From the NCBI GenBank assembly GCA_029339505.1, contig JAQISU010000192.1:2589001-2653000 (forward strand): a stretch of DNA of 64,000 nt. Reading direction: 5' to 3'. Under the pieces are notes generated by a model. It searched no databases, was not told where the DNA came from, and worked only from the letters and a program-made list of their open reading frames with translations. Numbering within the stretch: position 1 is the stretch's first letter; each line of letters begins with the position of its first letter. This DNA is from Unio delphinus (Eukaryota; Mollusca; Bivalvia; Unionida; Unionidae). Positions 15,055 through 28,700 of the stretch are shown piece by piece. Both the position numbers and the translations under genes were made by a program.

Positions 15055-16860
15055 ACTTCTACTGGCCAAATATCAAAAGTAATTTTTGTAAATAATCCTG
15101 ATCGTGTCACACTTGTAAAATGCCCAATAAGAAAATACCTAAGGTTTATCAAGAATCTATTTCTGCGTATAACGAACCATGTAGCGGAATTATGGTAGAT
15201 TGTGTTGGTCCCTTATCTAAGAACAAGTCAGGTAACCAAGACTTGTTGACCATTATGCGTGCCAGAGGCAAATCCTTTGAGTACTATTAAACCGAAAGCA
15301 ATAGTAAAATCTTTTATAAAGTTTTAAAAAAACGAACTCAATTGGCTTTCTCAAATCTGTTCAAACAGGTCAAGGATCTAATTCAAGGTCTGCAACTTTC
15401 CAGCTGATTATGGTTGCGTTTGGCATTCAGAAGTTCAAGTCCAAAGTAAAATTATGGTTTTACAAAACTATAATGGAGCGTTTGAGTCTGGTAAAAGAGT
15501 TCTGTCTCTCTTGCTCATTCTTCAGAATTTTCTTCACATTACATGTTACTTACCTTACAAATTCAAGAAGGAAATGAATGAGTTAAATTATAAGGAAAGA
15601 GTACTCCTATGATGTAAGTATATTATAGGAGTATCAGTATACTGAGTGAGATAGCCAAGTTAAATATGCAATTAATTTAATTGTACCTGTCACACTCAGT
15701 GAAGATTCAAGTGAAGGATTCTACTGATTATGGAGCGGCAAATACTCAGAAGTCATAATTGTTTTCATGACTGATCTGGACCAGAAATGTTTACATTTGC
15801 AACACCAAGAAAGGAAGGGATGAACTTAAACATTTATTATTTGAATATGAGTACTTATTTCCAGATGTCGCTACAGGAACAAGCAAATTAAAACTTTCGA
15901 ACCTGTGAAACAACACCCATACAGGATAAACCATCTAAAACAATAATATTTGAAAAAAGAAATTCATTATTTGCTGGAAAAAAATTTCATAGAGTCCAGT
16001 AAAAGTGACTGAAGTTCACCATATGTACTGTTCCGAAACCAGATAATACTTTCCGCATATGTACTGATTATAGGAAGGGTAACAGTGTGACTAAAACAGA
16101 TTCATTTCCATTCCCAAGAATTAATGATTGCAGTGACAAGATCGGAAATGCCAAGTAGGTCACCAAATTTGATCTTTTGAAATTACTTTGGCAAATTCCA
16201 TTAAAGAAAAGATCTAAGCAACAAATTAAACCTATAGCTAATAATCTCAAAGCTATCTTTGAATTCCCTGTAAATTTTTTTTTGTAAAAAGCAACTGATG
16301 CGATATTTAGGTATGACTGGATACTATGAGAAATTCGGTTACAATTTTGCTATAATTGCTGTAACCCTGACAAATGTCTTGAGCAAGAACAACAAGTTTA
16401 TTTCGTGTGATAATTATCAGGAGGTTTTTGATAAGTTAAAAGTCATGCTTAAATGCGCCCCAGTTCTTACAACTTCACATTTCAGCCAATCATTTAATCT
16501 GTATGTTGACGCACGTGATGTTCGGGTTGGATCAGTTTTGATTCAAGAAGTAAAGAATGGTGTTGATAATCCATTGTGCTAACTTTCTAAGAAATTAAAT
16601 AAGTACCAAATAAATTATTCAACATTTTAGAGGGAATGTTTGGTTTTGACAATGGCTTTATAAAACATTTTGATTTTTACGATAGCTCAGTTCCTTCTTC
16701 GATTATTGTGTTTGGGGATCAGAACCTCCTTACTTTCATCGAAAATATGAAAACAAAATCAAAGACTACTAAGGTGGAGTTTGTTGTTACAGGAATATGG
16801 TATTGACATCAGGCACATCAAGGGAAAAGATAACTTAATAACAGATGCACATTCTTGTGT
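15055..16860 (+). mobile_element. Broken Gypsy-type LTR retrotransposon, domains in permuted order
   Basis: Plus-strand frames, interrupted by many stops and shifts, show first an integrase piece (15055 to about 15600: HFYWP zinc-region ending, then IMVDCVGPLS with the core Asp). Next comes the lead-in to reverse transcriptase (about 15800-16210: LLFEYEYLFPDV, HPYR, CTDYRKVN-like and FPFPR-like matches). Then come the connection and RNase H (16215-16860: MRYLGMTGYYEKF, LYVDARD, YGIDIRHIKGKDN). The stretch that should hold the YxDD catalytic box is absent between about 16200 and 16230. Gypsy elements normally run RT, RNase H, integrase; here integrase comes first. No terminal repeats of normal length were identified. 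Dead copy. Confidence 0.75.
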
Positions 16861-17017
16861 ATATAAATATATTATTTTATGCATACTTTGTATAATTCAT
16901 AAGAGTTCTTTGAACATTTATGTTTAAAATCTTGTGTATAATTAATTTCTTTGAGAAAGAAATCTATTTTTATATATGATTGTTTATTTTTCTTTTTGCG
17001 GTAAGTGTTAGGTATGT

Positions 17018-17070
17018 TTAATTTAATTTACATTTGATTTAATTTAATTGTTTGTTTGTTAGTTTTAAAT
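17018..17070 (+). repeat. Right direct repeat flanking the Gypsy remnant
   Basis: A near copy of the 15004-15046 segment. It lies after the RNase H end, in the position where a normal element would continue into integrase. Confidence 0.6.
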
Positions 17071-17567
17071 TTTTTACAATTCCATTTCATGCTATTGCAA
17101 TATAATTTTATTTTTTGATTTAACGTTTTACAGAAATTAATTTTCCAGAAATTCAGTTTAATTTTTCGCAAACACTAATAATAGAGCTTTGTATATAATA
17201 CTGACCTAATTCCTGATCTTGATTCATGAATTTGAGACTTACTTGATGTACGTGACAACTAACACGCAGCAATCATTTCAAAACTCTGATTGACCCTCGT
17301 CGAGCATCTGTTTTCGGCAGTAGCAAGATTTAACATTGATGTATTGCGAATTAATTTTATTTCTTGCCTTAATACTTGAGAGTCAAAGTCTTTTTCTGTG
17401 GTGACCAGATTGAGTTTAAGTTTTGTTCTTCAAACCATTTTGGATTCTAAGAGATTTTTCCCCCTGCAAATGTTTGTGTTGTAAATTAATTCTTGGACAA
17501 AGACAGTTATCGAAGCAAAATACAGAATTCAAATACATGAATATTTAGTTCTGCGATTCTTCAAGAA

Positions 17568-17720
17568 ACTACGGACACATCCGTACGACACTGACAACAA
17601 GATACGTCATCGCCAATTCAAACACTGGAATATTATTTTATGTGATTCAGCAATGAACTGTTTCCGCAAAGACACATCATTGCAACACTGACTACAGCAT
17701 ACGTCATCGCCTTCCTGTTT
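17568..17720. repeat. Two related segments about 97 bp apart
   Basis: Both contain a GACACATC, CACTGAC-ACA and TACGTCATCGCC series (17576-17614 and 17671-17713). Possibly part of a long terminal repeat of an unknown element. Confidence 0.45.
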
Positions 17721-18026
17721 GTATTTCATTGGTATTCGAACTCAATTTCATCAGGACTTCTTTATTACTATGACTTCATTTTTTAATTCTTGGATTATTT
17801 TTCGATTATTCGTGGATTCGATTAATAAAAAACCGTCAGTTTGTTTTCTCATTTTCCAGATTACATGCGCAAGTTGATGACGCCATCTATCTCGTGTGAC
17901 AGAGTAGTGCTAAGCATTTGCATTACCTTTTCTATTCATTAGTTAATAAGGTACTTAGCGTTAGGGTCCTCCTGTATACTATTTTAATTAACTATATATG
18001 TTCTGACTCAAAATCATTAAATAATT

Positions 18027-18028
<2 letters not shown>

Positions 18029-18057
<29 letters not shown>
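18029..18057. repeat. (GA)n microsatellite, short
   Basis: About 14 GA units. Confidence 0.9.
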
Positions 18058-18059
<2 letters not shown>

Positions 18060-18764
18060 AGCTGCTATTGATGCTTAAATGTGATGCTATATTCCAGTGA
18101 TATGTAGTTATGAACAGTATTTTGGATTGTATCTAACGATACATAAGTACATGTACAAAATAACGCAAACGAAACTCTTCTGGACGTCATGGTGTATATA
18201 GTGTGGTAAAAGAAACACGCATGTATCAGTTGTATTTGAATCAAATCCATTTGCTTTACTCAGCAAATGACAAATCTCCAAGTTAGCGTTTGCACGCACT
18301 TTACGTTTTTATGCTTACAATCAATAGTTTGTTATACATTTAGTTTGCTCACAACACACTGTATTTAAACGTTTTTTTGGTTAAATGTAATTTATTAAAA
18401 CTTCGTTAAACTCAGAAGATCGGAAACGCTTTGTTTGCTAAAATGGTACAAAACGTTAGATAAAATTATTCCAATGAGACAACTCTACAAATTTCAAGTT
18501 CGTAAGTGTGACGCTGTGCAAATATTCACAGCATAACCGACATCACCACAGAAATAACACAACCAATGTGATGACCACTGATTCCAATGTATAAAACAAT
18601 TTTGTTTCATAGAAACATCATACACACTGTTTCAGATTTATAGTGTTTGAATTATTCCAGATATGTTTTCACTGTTAAAAAAAATTGCCGTCCGCACAAG
18701 TGGGGTCTAACTGCAAACAGTACAGACCTAGCAACTCTGCATTTCCATAATTTCATAAGGATAT

Positions 18765-19480
18765 GTCTAGGCTTTGAATCATCTTGTAAATTTGCCATTA
18801 AGATATGTTAAGGTTTTGAATCATCTTGTAAATATGTCATAAGGATATGTCGAGGATTTGAATCATCTTGTAAATCTGTTATAAGGATTTGTCGAGTTTT
18901 GATCCATCTTGTACATCTGTCATAATGATATGTCAAGGCACTGAATCATCTTGTAAATCTGTCATTAGGATATGTGGAGTCTTTGATCCATCTTGTACAT
19001 CTGTCATAACGGTATGTCAAGGCATTGAATCATCTTGTAAATCTGTCGTAAAGATTCGTCGAGTCTTTGAATCATCTTGTAAATCTGTCATAAGGATTTG
19101 TCGAGTCTTTGAATCATCTTGTAAATTTGTCATAATGATATTTCAAGGCACTGAATCATCTTGTAAATCTGTCATAATGATATGTCAAGGCACTGCATCA
19201 TTTTGTAAATCTGTCATAAGGATATATCGAGTCTTTGAATCATTTTGCAAATCTGTCATAAGGATATGTCGAGTCTTTGAATGATCTAGCAAATCTGTCA
19301 TAAGGATATGTCGAGGCTTTGAATCATCTTGTAAATCTGCCATAGGAATTGTCGTGTCATTGATTTATCTTGTCAATTTGCCATAAGGAATTGTCGTGTC
19401 ACTGATTTATCTTGTCAATTTGCCTTAATGACATAATATTGTCTTTGATTCATCTTGTACATCTGACATAAGGAGATGTC
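18765..19480. repeat. 42-bp minisatellite, about 17 units
   Basis: The consensus unit begins GAATCATCTTGTAAATCTGT and continues CATAAGGATATGTCGAGGCTTT. Because 42 is a multiple of three, one plus-strand frame stays open over 18889-19284 and reads a 14-residue repeat with the theme ESSCKSVIRICRVF. I see no start context, splice site or family resemblance. Confidence 0.9.
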
Positions 19481-21317
<1,837 letters not shown>

Positions 21318-21479
21318 TATTGTGTTTCATCATGGATCACTATTCCGTTCGTATGTATTTCTTCATCTCCTTGTTTTAAAAACGAGAACAATTAGAATTT
21401 TTCTCAACTTGTTTTTGTTATGATTGACCATCATTATTTGCTTTAAGCGATTGCTCCTTGGTTCTCCATATCACTTTGT

Positions 21480-24378
21480 TTAACACTAAATGTAAACGGA
21501 ACCGAGAAAAGAAACGTTGTTTCAATGCTGGCCAGCGTCGAACAGGAATAAGAATTCCAGATGTCTCCCCCTTTTGCCCTTTCCGGCTAAACAATTTAAA
21601 CATTCGGCAGTTAATTTAGATAACCTGGTGCAAATCCCTTTAAATCGTTTACCTTTGTGTCAACTATCCCAGATATACCACGGTGTATTGCATTGTTCAA
21701 CCCCCAGCCAGTAAGACCAGTAGAAACGCGCTCAGAAATAGTTAGTTGTATCAACGATAAGACTATCGACATCTTCTTCCTGACAGAAACATGGCTAAAA
21801 CATCTGGCGATGAGCGCGAGTGCGCGGATCTAACACCAACCGGTTTCTCCATCAAGTCGTTCTCCCGCCACTCTCGCGGAGGTGGACGTGCTGTCATCAC
21901 AAAGAATTCCATGATAAAATGTCTCAAACACAACACATCCTTCAATTTCTGCCACACATCGTTTGAACTAGTCCAAAGAACACTCACAATGGAACAAAGG
22001 CCAATTCATTCTTCCACCTGTACCGCTTACCTCCTAGTAGAAAAAAAACAAGCTGACTGAATCTCTCTTTTTGGAGCAATTTCCAAATCTCTTGGGCTAT
22101 GAAAATTCGATAGGTGGCAACCTGATTATTCTTGGAGATTTCAACTTTCACTTGGACTGTCCTGGAAAGGTATGCACATCAAAACTCCTAGATTCCATTC
22201 ATGTTTTCAACCTTAATCAGTCAGTAAACCAGACCACCTATAAACATGTTCACATTTTAGACTGGATTCTGGATTCTGGATGATAATAAACTACAGTCCA
22301 CCCTTGTATCCCATGAACGTGTATCAGATCACGTCTGCATTATATGCCATCTGGACGTATCAGTCCCTAACCCTCCAACTTTATTTGCTGCTAAGAGAAA
22401 CATACGAACGATAAATAGAACCAAACTAATGCATGACATCCAAGCAAACTTTACAACGTGCTTACCTCCTACAGCAGAACAGCTCGATAACTGTCTGCGT
22501 TCATTGCTTGAAAAACATGAAGCAACCATCAGGTGCATATTATCAATCCAAACGTTTTCTCCGTGTTATAGCAGTGTTAGGGACCAGCTTCGCACTTCGA
22601 AATGTGACATCCGTGAAGCGGAGAGACTTTGGGTTTCCACCAGACTCACTATTCATAAATAAATATAGGAAGCCGCTAAGAAGAACGTCACAAACATAGT
22701 CCATTCAGTCAAATTATCCCACTACTGTACTAAGATCACGGAGAGTTCCAGCTGCAAAGAGCTCTTCGAGATAACTAAGAAAGGAACAAACAAACACCAT
22801 TTCCAGTTACCTTCTCTCCAGTTCACCTGCCGGACCTGTTTGCAATTTTCCTCCGTGACAAGGTACAAACCATTAGCGATAAGCAGACAAACACAATTTC
22901 AATTGACTCGTCGTCCCCATACAGCCGCGATGCAGAACATCAGCGACAACCGTTAGCAGCATTTGAACCTATCTCTATAGATTTAGTACAACTAATCGTG
23001 ATGACGATTGCACTACAGTCATGTGAACGTGGTCCAAATCCAACACCAGTACTGCTTGAGTGCTTAGATCCAATATTGCCTTCACTACGTGATGTTATTA
23101 ATATATCTCTCTCATTCGGGGAATTCCCATCATTTTTCAAACCTGATATTGTAAAGTCTCTGTTGAAGAAACGAACACTTGATCATAACGATTTAAAGAA
23201 CGACCGCCCAGTTCCTAATCTCCCGTTTATATATATAAAAAAAACATTTAATAAAACGGTGTTCTAACCCAACTTTTATCTCATCTGAATTCAGTTATTT
23301 ATTTTAGCAATGTACGGTCTGCATATCGCCCTTACCACAGTACTAAAACTACTCTTCTGAAAGTAGTTAATGACATTTTCTCTGCTTTTGATAGCGGAAA
23401 GATTACACACCTCAACCTCCTTGATTTGTCTGCAGCATTTGACACAATATACCATGATATATTACTTCACCGTCTCCAGCATGTATTTGGCATTCACAAT
23501 ACGGCCTTACTGTGGTTAAATTCCTACTTAGTCAACAGTACACAAATTGTATGTTCAAATGGAATACACTCTAGCCCAGTTGATCTCCACAGCGGTCTGT
23601 TCTCGGACATATTCTCTTCATTATTTACACTCAGCCGCTATCAAGTGTGATATATCATCATACAGTGTCTCACCCATTTGTACGCTGATGACACCCAAGT
23701 ATACAAATCTAGCCACCCAACCGAATTCGACGCTATCATCCATGGACTCGAGAGGTGCATTTCCGATGTGAAATTATGGATGTCATGTAACAATATGCAG
23801 ACGAATGATGATAAAACTGAGGCCATTATGATCACAACACAGTCTTTCTCATTCACATCATTTACATCAGACAATAAAGATCAGCAACACCAACGTTAAA
23901 TTCACACAGTCAGTAAGAAACCTAGGTGTTACTCTGGACAGTAATCTCACATCCGGCCTCACCCATGTGTACACACCAGCAATATACGTATGCTTCTCTT
24001 CTGACAATCATATATTCATTATTCCCACTATGAAAACGAAGTCATATAGACAATGTTCTTTTACATAACAGGGTCCAGCAACGTGGAACGAATTGTCCAT
24101 TGTAATTAGACCAAAATCCCACTCAAGAGTGCTTTTAAAACCCACCTTTTTCGACTGCAAGAACAAACTTTAAGACCTAATAATATTTCCTACCTTAAAT
24201 ATTCAGTATTTTCTTATGTTTTATAATTGTATGGTGTTTATTTGTTGGGTTTTGCTGTGTAGTCATATCATTATATATGTTGTAAAGCTCTTGGGGCTTC
24301 TAAAGATTAGGCGCTATACAAAGTCATCATTATCATCATCATTATCATCATCATCGTCATCATCATCATCATCATTAC

Positions 24379-24409
<31 letters not shown>

Positions 24410-24415
24410 AGTCGA
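21480..24415 (+). mobile_element. Decayed CR1/L2-type LINE, endonuclease and reverse transcriptase
   Basis: The frame near 21740 reads TIDIFFLTETWLK, then GGGRAVIT: the AP endonuclease start. The frame near 22100 reads NLIILGDFNFHLD, the endonuclease GDFN motif. RT matches follow: LLDLSAAFDTIYHDILLHRL (23420), LYADDTQVY (23678) and, near 24075, the GPATWNEL ending typical of this clade. The 3' end has a GCGCTATACAAA segment and an (ATC)n(ATT)n tail (24328-24410), as in L2/CR1 elements. Many stops and shifts make it inactive. About 2.9 kb; the 5' end may be truncated. Confidence 0.82.
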
Positions 24416-25164
24416 GTCAGTTGAACACAACATAGATCGTGACCTGCCGTCTCATAAGAAGCCGATAATTCAAGTATATCTTGTTTGTTCTACTGAATGT
24501 ACCGAGGTAACGGCATTATATAACTGCAGATATGAGACGGTGCAGTTACAGTTAAACTCAACTTATAATGTTGTTTGTAGGTTTATTTCTCAACTAGCAA
24601 TACTTGTAATTTAGTGGGGCTTACTTGAATTACATAAATACGCTTACAGTTACCTCTACAGGCATCTTTAACATAGGATGTGCATATTATCAACAGGATA
24701 TTTCTAGTACAAAATGTGTGAATTTCTTACTTATGGAACACTAAACTCTCCTTTTAAAGCAGATGATACTTTTACAATAACCTACAGTCACATACCGTAT
24801 ATACTCGATTGTCAGTAATCCAAGTACAAACTACATAGATCCAGATCCGACATCACCAAATGCCCATGCAGATCGGCGTTGATTCAATTGTGTTAGGGGT
24901 ATTATGCTTCGGAAGTTAAGTATCTATGTTATATGCAGGTGAACTCGGCTTATAAACGAGCATATATGGTAATCAAAGGGGTTACATGATGAAGAGTAAC
25001 AACAAGGGTACAGTTGACGTGTCCACACTGTTACCAGAGGGATTAATATAATTTGGTTCTAGCTCTCCATACTTACATCCCGTCCAGGAAGCTTGTTATC
25101 AGTAGCTCTAACAATGTGTTATTGTTTGGGGATTTTTTAAACAGAAGTTTTAACAATTTGAGTA

Positions 25165-25375
25165 TTGCGCTACAATGTCTGCAGTGTAGCAGTTGATATG
25201 TGATGTCTAGCATTAGGATTCAGACACGTGGAATCATGTCCACAAAGTCAGATTCTCCTGACACTAGTCCGATCGGTTCTAATACTAATATTTTAATGCA
25301 GAGCGCCAAACGTGGCATCTGCTAATACCAATTTATAAGTCTTTGGTATAATTCGGCCTGGATTCAAACCCACGA
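25165..25375 (-). mobile_element. tRNA-derived SINE, family 1, copy b (head truncated)
   Basis: The body matches the family, but the copy stops within the tRNA-like head near box B (GGTTTGAATCC-like), so box A is missing. Most diverged of the six. Confidence 0.55.
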
Positions 25376-25469
25376 AAAACAAAACAGAGCAAAACATAAA
25401 CACAACAACACTTTTCACAGACGTGTGTGTGTGTGTGTGTGATTTCGATATTTAACGTAGCTTGCACAA

Positions 25470-25748
25470 TTTTACAGCCATGTCGCTACCATGTCGCTAC
25501 CATGTCTGCAGTGTGGCAGTTTATAGTGATGTCTAGGTCTTGGGTATCAAGCAGACATGTAGCATGTACCCAGTCACATTATCCTGACAACAGGCCGACC
25601 AAACCTAACACTAACCACTTATTGCTGAGCGGCAAGTTAGCTAGCTGTTAGAACAATTTTTTTCTTTGGTATGACTCGGCCAGGGATCGAACCCACGACC
25701 ACCATCATCCAAGGCGGACGCTCTAACAACTAAGCCACCGGAGCGGTC
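25470..25748 (-). mobile_element. tRNA-derived SINE, family 1, copy c
   Basis: The head reads CTCCGGTGGCTTAGTTGTTA and includes box B GGTTCGATCCC. The body is as in the other copies. It lies about 100 bp from copy b in the same orientation. Confidence 0.75.
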
Positions 25749-25749
25749 T

Positions 25750-28700
25750 ACATATATATGGAATATGGCACATATATTTGTGCCATATCCAGATGACTTG
25801 TTTAAAATGACACGCAATGAAAGCAATTTTACAGAAAATGATCACGTGCACGTTGCGTTAAATTTGATTTTTGTGTGTGAAGACTTGTTCGCTTGACTGG
25901 GTAAAGATTTGCCACAGACAAGTGAAATGTAACAGGCATATTTAAACCATAATGGAGATGAACAAATTAAATATTGAGACCAACATACCATTATTGTATT
26001 TTCTATGTAGTTTTAGAATATATTCTTTTATTTGAAAGCATTGCTAGACGAATACGAGTACACATCTAGAACATTAATGGAGTTCTTAACGTTGTCAACA
26101 ACTACCTTAGCAAACAATGCATGTTTGGGGCTTGCATTATTATTCGCCCATGCTATTTTAAAGCAAGGAAGCTCACTGAGGGATGAATAGACAAAAATAT
26201 AAAAGAATTTGCACTGATCCAGATTTTGCAAGTATAGGTCTGGAATGAATATAAGCATGTACCTGATCATCCATATAATGTTTCAATTGGTCCTCGGTCA
26301 AAGTCGACGACGGAGTTAATCTGGAACCAAAGGTTATCCATTTTTGTTAAAACGATTGGCTATTTTGTGAGAACAATATTTAAATGAATGGATTCTCATT
26401 CGTTTTGAAAGAACAAATTGTAATTAATGATTACTGTATTTGTCGGCTTTATGAAATTCATGCTGTGCATACAAACTTTTTTAAAGGATTAAATAAAGGA
26501 TTAAATAAAATAGCTGTCAAATTTTCGTTGACAATTACACTGGTTTTTCTGTTTTGATTTTATATCCAAAATGAGGCATGCGTACTAATAAGCACGTTTA
26601 TTTGACAATCATATTCAAGTTCTTAGGAGATGATTTAAACTACTACATGAGTAATACATGTAATAGGAAATTAGTTTTAAAAATCAGTTGAAAAATTAAC
26701 ATGTTAAAGCGAGCTTGATCAATTGAAATTAAACTTACTACGTATACAAGATTGTATTTCTCGCAATTCAAACACCAGTTAATGTATTAAATATATCACA
26801 GACTCGTATAATGTAATGCTTAAAATATAAGTCTAATGCCTTGGATATTAAAGTGTTTGCTTTTATTGATCTTGTGATGAGATATTATTACTTTTATGTA
26901 ATATAGAAAATATTAGGGTTTTTATTATAAAAATCATATCGATTACGGCAAATAATAAACATATACACTTACTGCACACAGAGGCATATCATGTCCCCGA
27001 TAGTATCGGTGGGAACTCCTATCACCTTTCAGTATCAAATAAAAGCATAATTATAACAATGAAGTCAATAGATCCATTAAGCCAGGATATTTTCCTGTTA
27101 AGAAAGATTGTATTAGTGTTGTATATGATTCAGACCTAGACCATTATTTGATGATTTGTAAAAGAAGCAATACTAATTAGAAAATATGGTCTGATATATT
27201 ACTTTGAACCATTGTAAATTCATGGAAGATTAATTACAGTCAAGATTTTTCCTTTGAGAGTCTGATAAACAATGGTTGTCAAACTCCAAGGTCGACATGC
27301 AGTCGCCGTAAAGATGCAAATATATGCATTATAAAATCTTAGAAACTGTACGGAGTGTTGCCTAATTTCCACACAATATGAATCTAAAGCTTTCATAATT
27401 ACATAGATACACAGCCGTATTAATAAATTCAGAAGCAAACGAAAATAGATCACTATGTAAAAACACCTCAATGATCTCAAATTTATAGAAGCACCGAAAC
27501 ATGTTACAATAAGACACCTACAAATTGGTCTAAAGCATGTGATAACTTTAAAGGATTGAACGAACCTAATATACGACTTAAGAAAAGAGATAGTCATGAA
27601 TTGATGATTGAAACATATCAAATAATAATAGTTAAATATGATTACGACGCCTTACAGTATTATAAATGTAATCACTGGCAGATGTGCAAAATCAATATGA
27701 CATGAATATACATTAACGGTGTGAACGTTATCTGAGGGCCTTCATAATGTCGTTTCGATACAAATAAGAATTAAATGCAATAAATTGATGCCATGTACCA
27801 TGGCTTGACAATGATGTAAGTCGAAAGATAATAAGAAATTGAACTTGGATTCGTGAAGGATTATGAAATGTCTTTGATGGTAACTAAAACAATGAATGTC
27901 TCGACGTATTCTTGTCGCAAACAAGCGAAGTATGTAACTTGGTTTATCAAACACAAAGAAACAAAAATAAACGGAAATAAACATGCAAACTGCGCCAATA
28001 ATAATAAATGAATATGGTGCAAGTAGAAAATAAAGACCTTTAACAAATGGAGAAAAGAAATTAGATATCACTGCAAAGAATACCTTAAAAGAGAGCACTA
28101 AACAATTACAGGAGACAAAGATACCACAAAAACGAATACGTCGGATAATTTAACAGGATAAGTACTAAACAATACACCATTAACAGACACAATAATGAAA
28201 ACGCCAATGTTCCATCAATGTTAGCTTTCCGAAACTGAACAAATATGTTACCTATTAGATATCAGCGACGATTAGTTTTAAACGTTGCTCGTGCCATTCC
28301 ATGTTTGTCGGCTCATCTGACAGACACAAAGCAACAAAGGAAATATTTTGAGTAGATGAACACAATGTACAAAATTATTGCCAGCTCCAAGAGATCCCCA
28401 AAATGATAAATTCCACCTTTAAGATCAATAAAGAACAAAATGGTTTTAAATCATATAGGATGGTTAATGCCATTATTGATGAGAAGTTGAAGACTATTTT
28501 TTGGAGTGTTTTTCCCGTATCGTATGTATTTGCATGTTAGGTATACACCTTTAAAATTAGAGATACAGTTGTAGTGCTTGTAACAGATACAAATGAATCA
28601 GCAGAACATTAACCATTAAAAGTTGTTAATATATTTTCCTTTTGAGGCTAAAGGTCTGTATTCGTGTTCTCGGAACATGTTGCTGTCTTTGGTAAGAGAT

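Noticed and set aside
16298..16582. 94-codon frame starting at a Met
   Set aside because: Not a gene on its own; it is the connection/RNase H part of the Gypsy remnant.
27742..28098. 118-codon minus-strand frame with a hydrophobic stretch
   Set aside because: The composition is that of translated AT-rich DNA; no motif, splice structure or homologous pattern.
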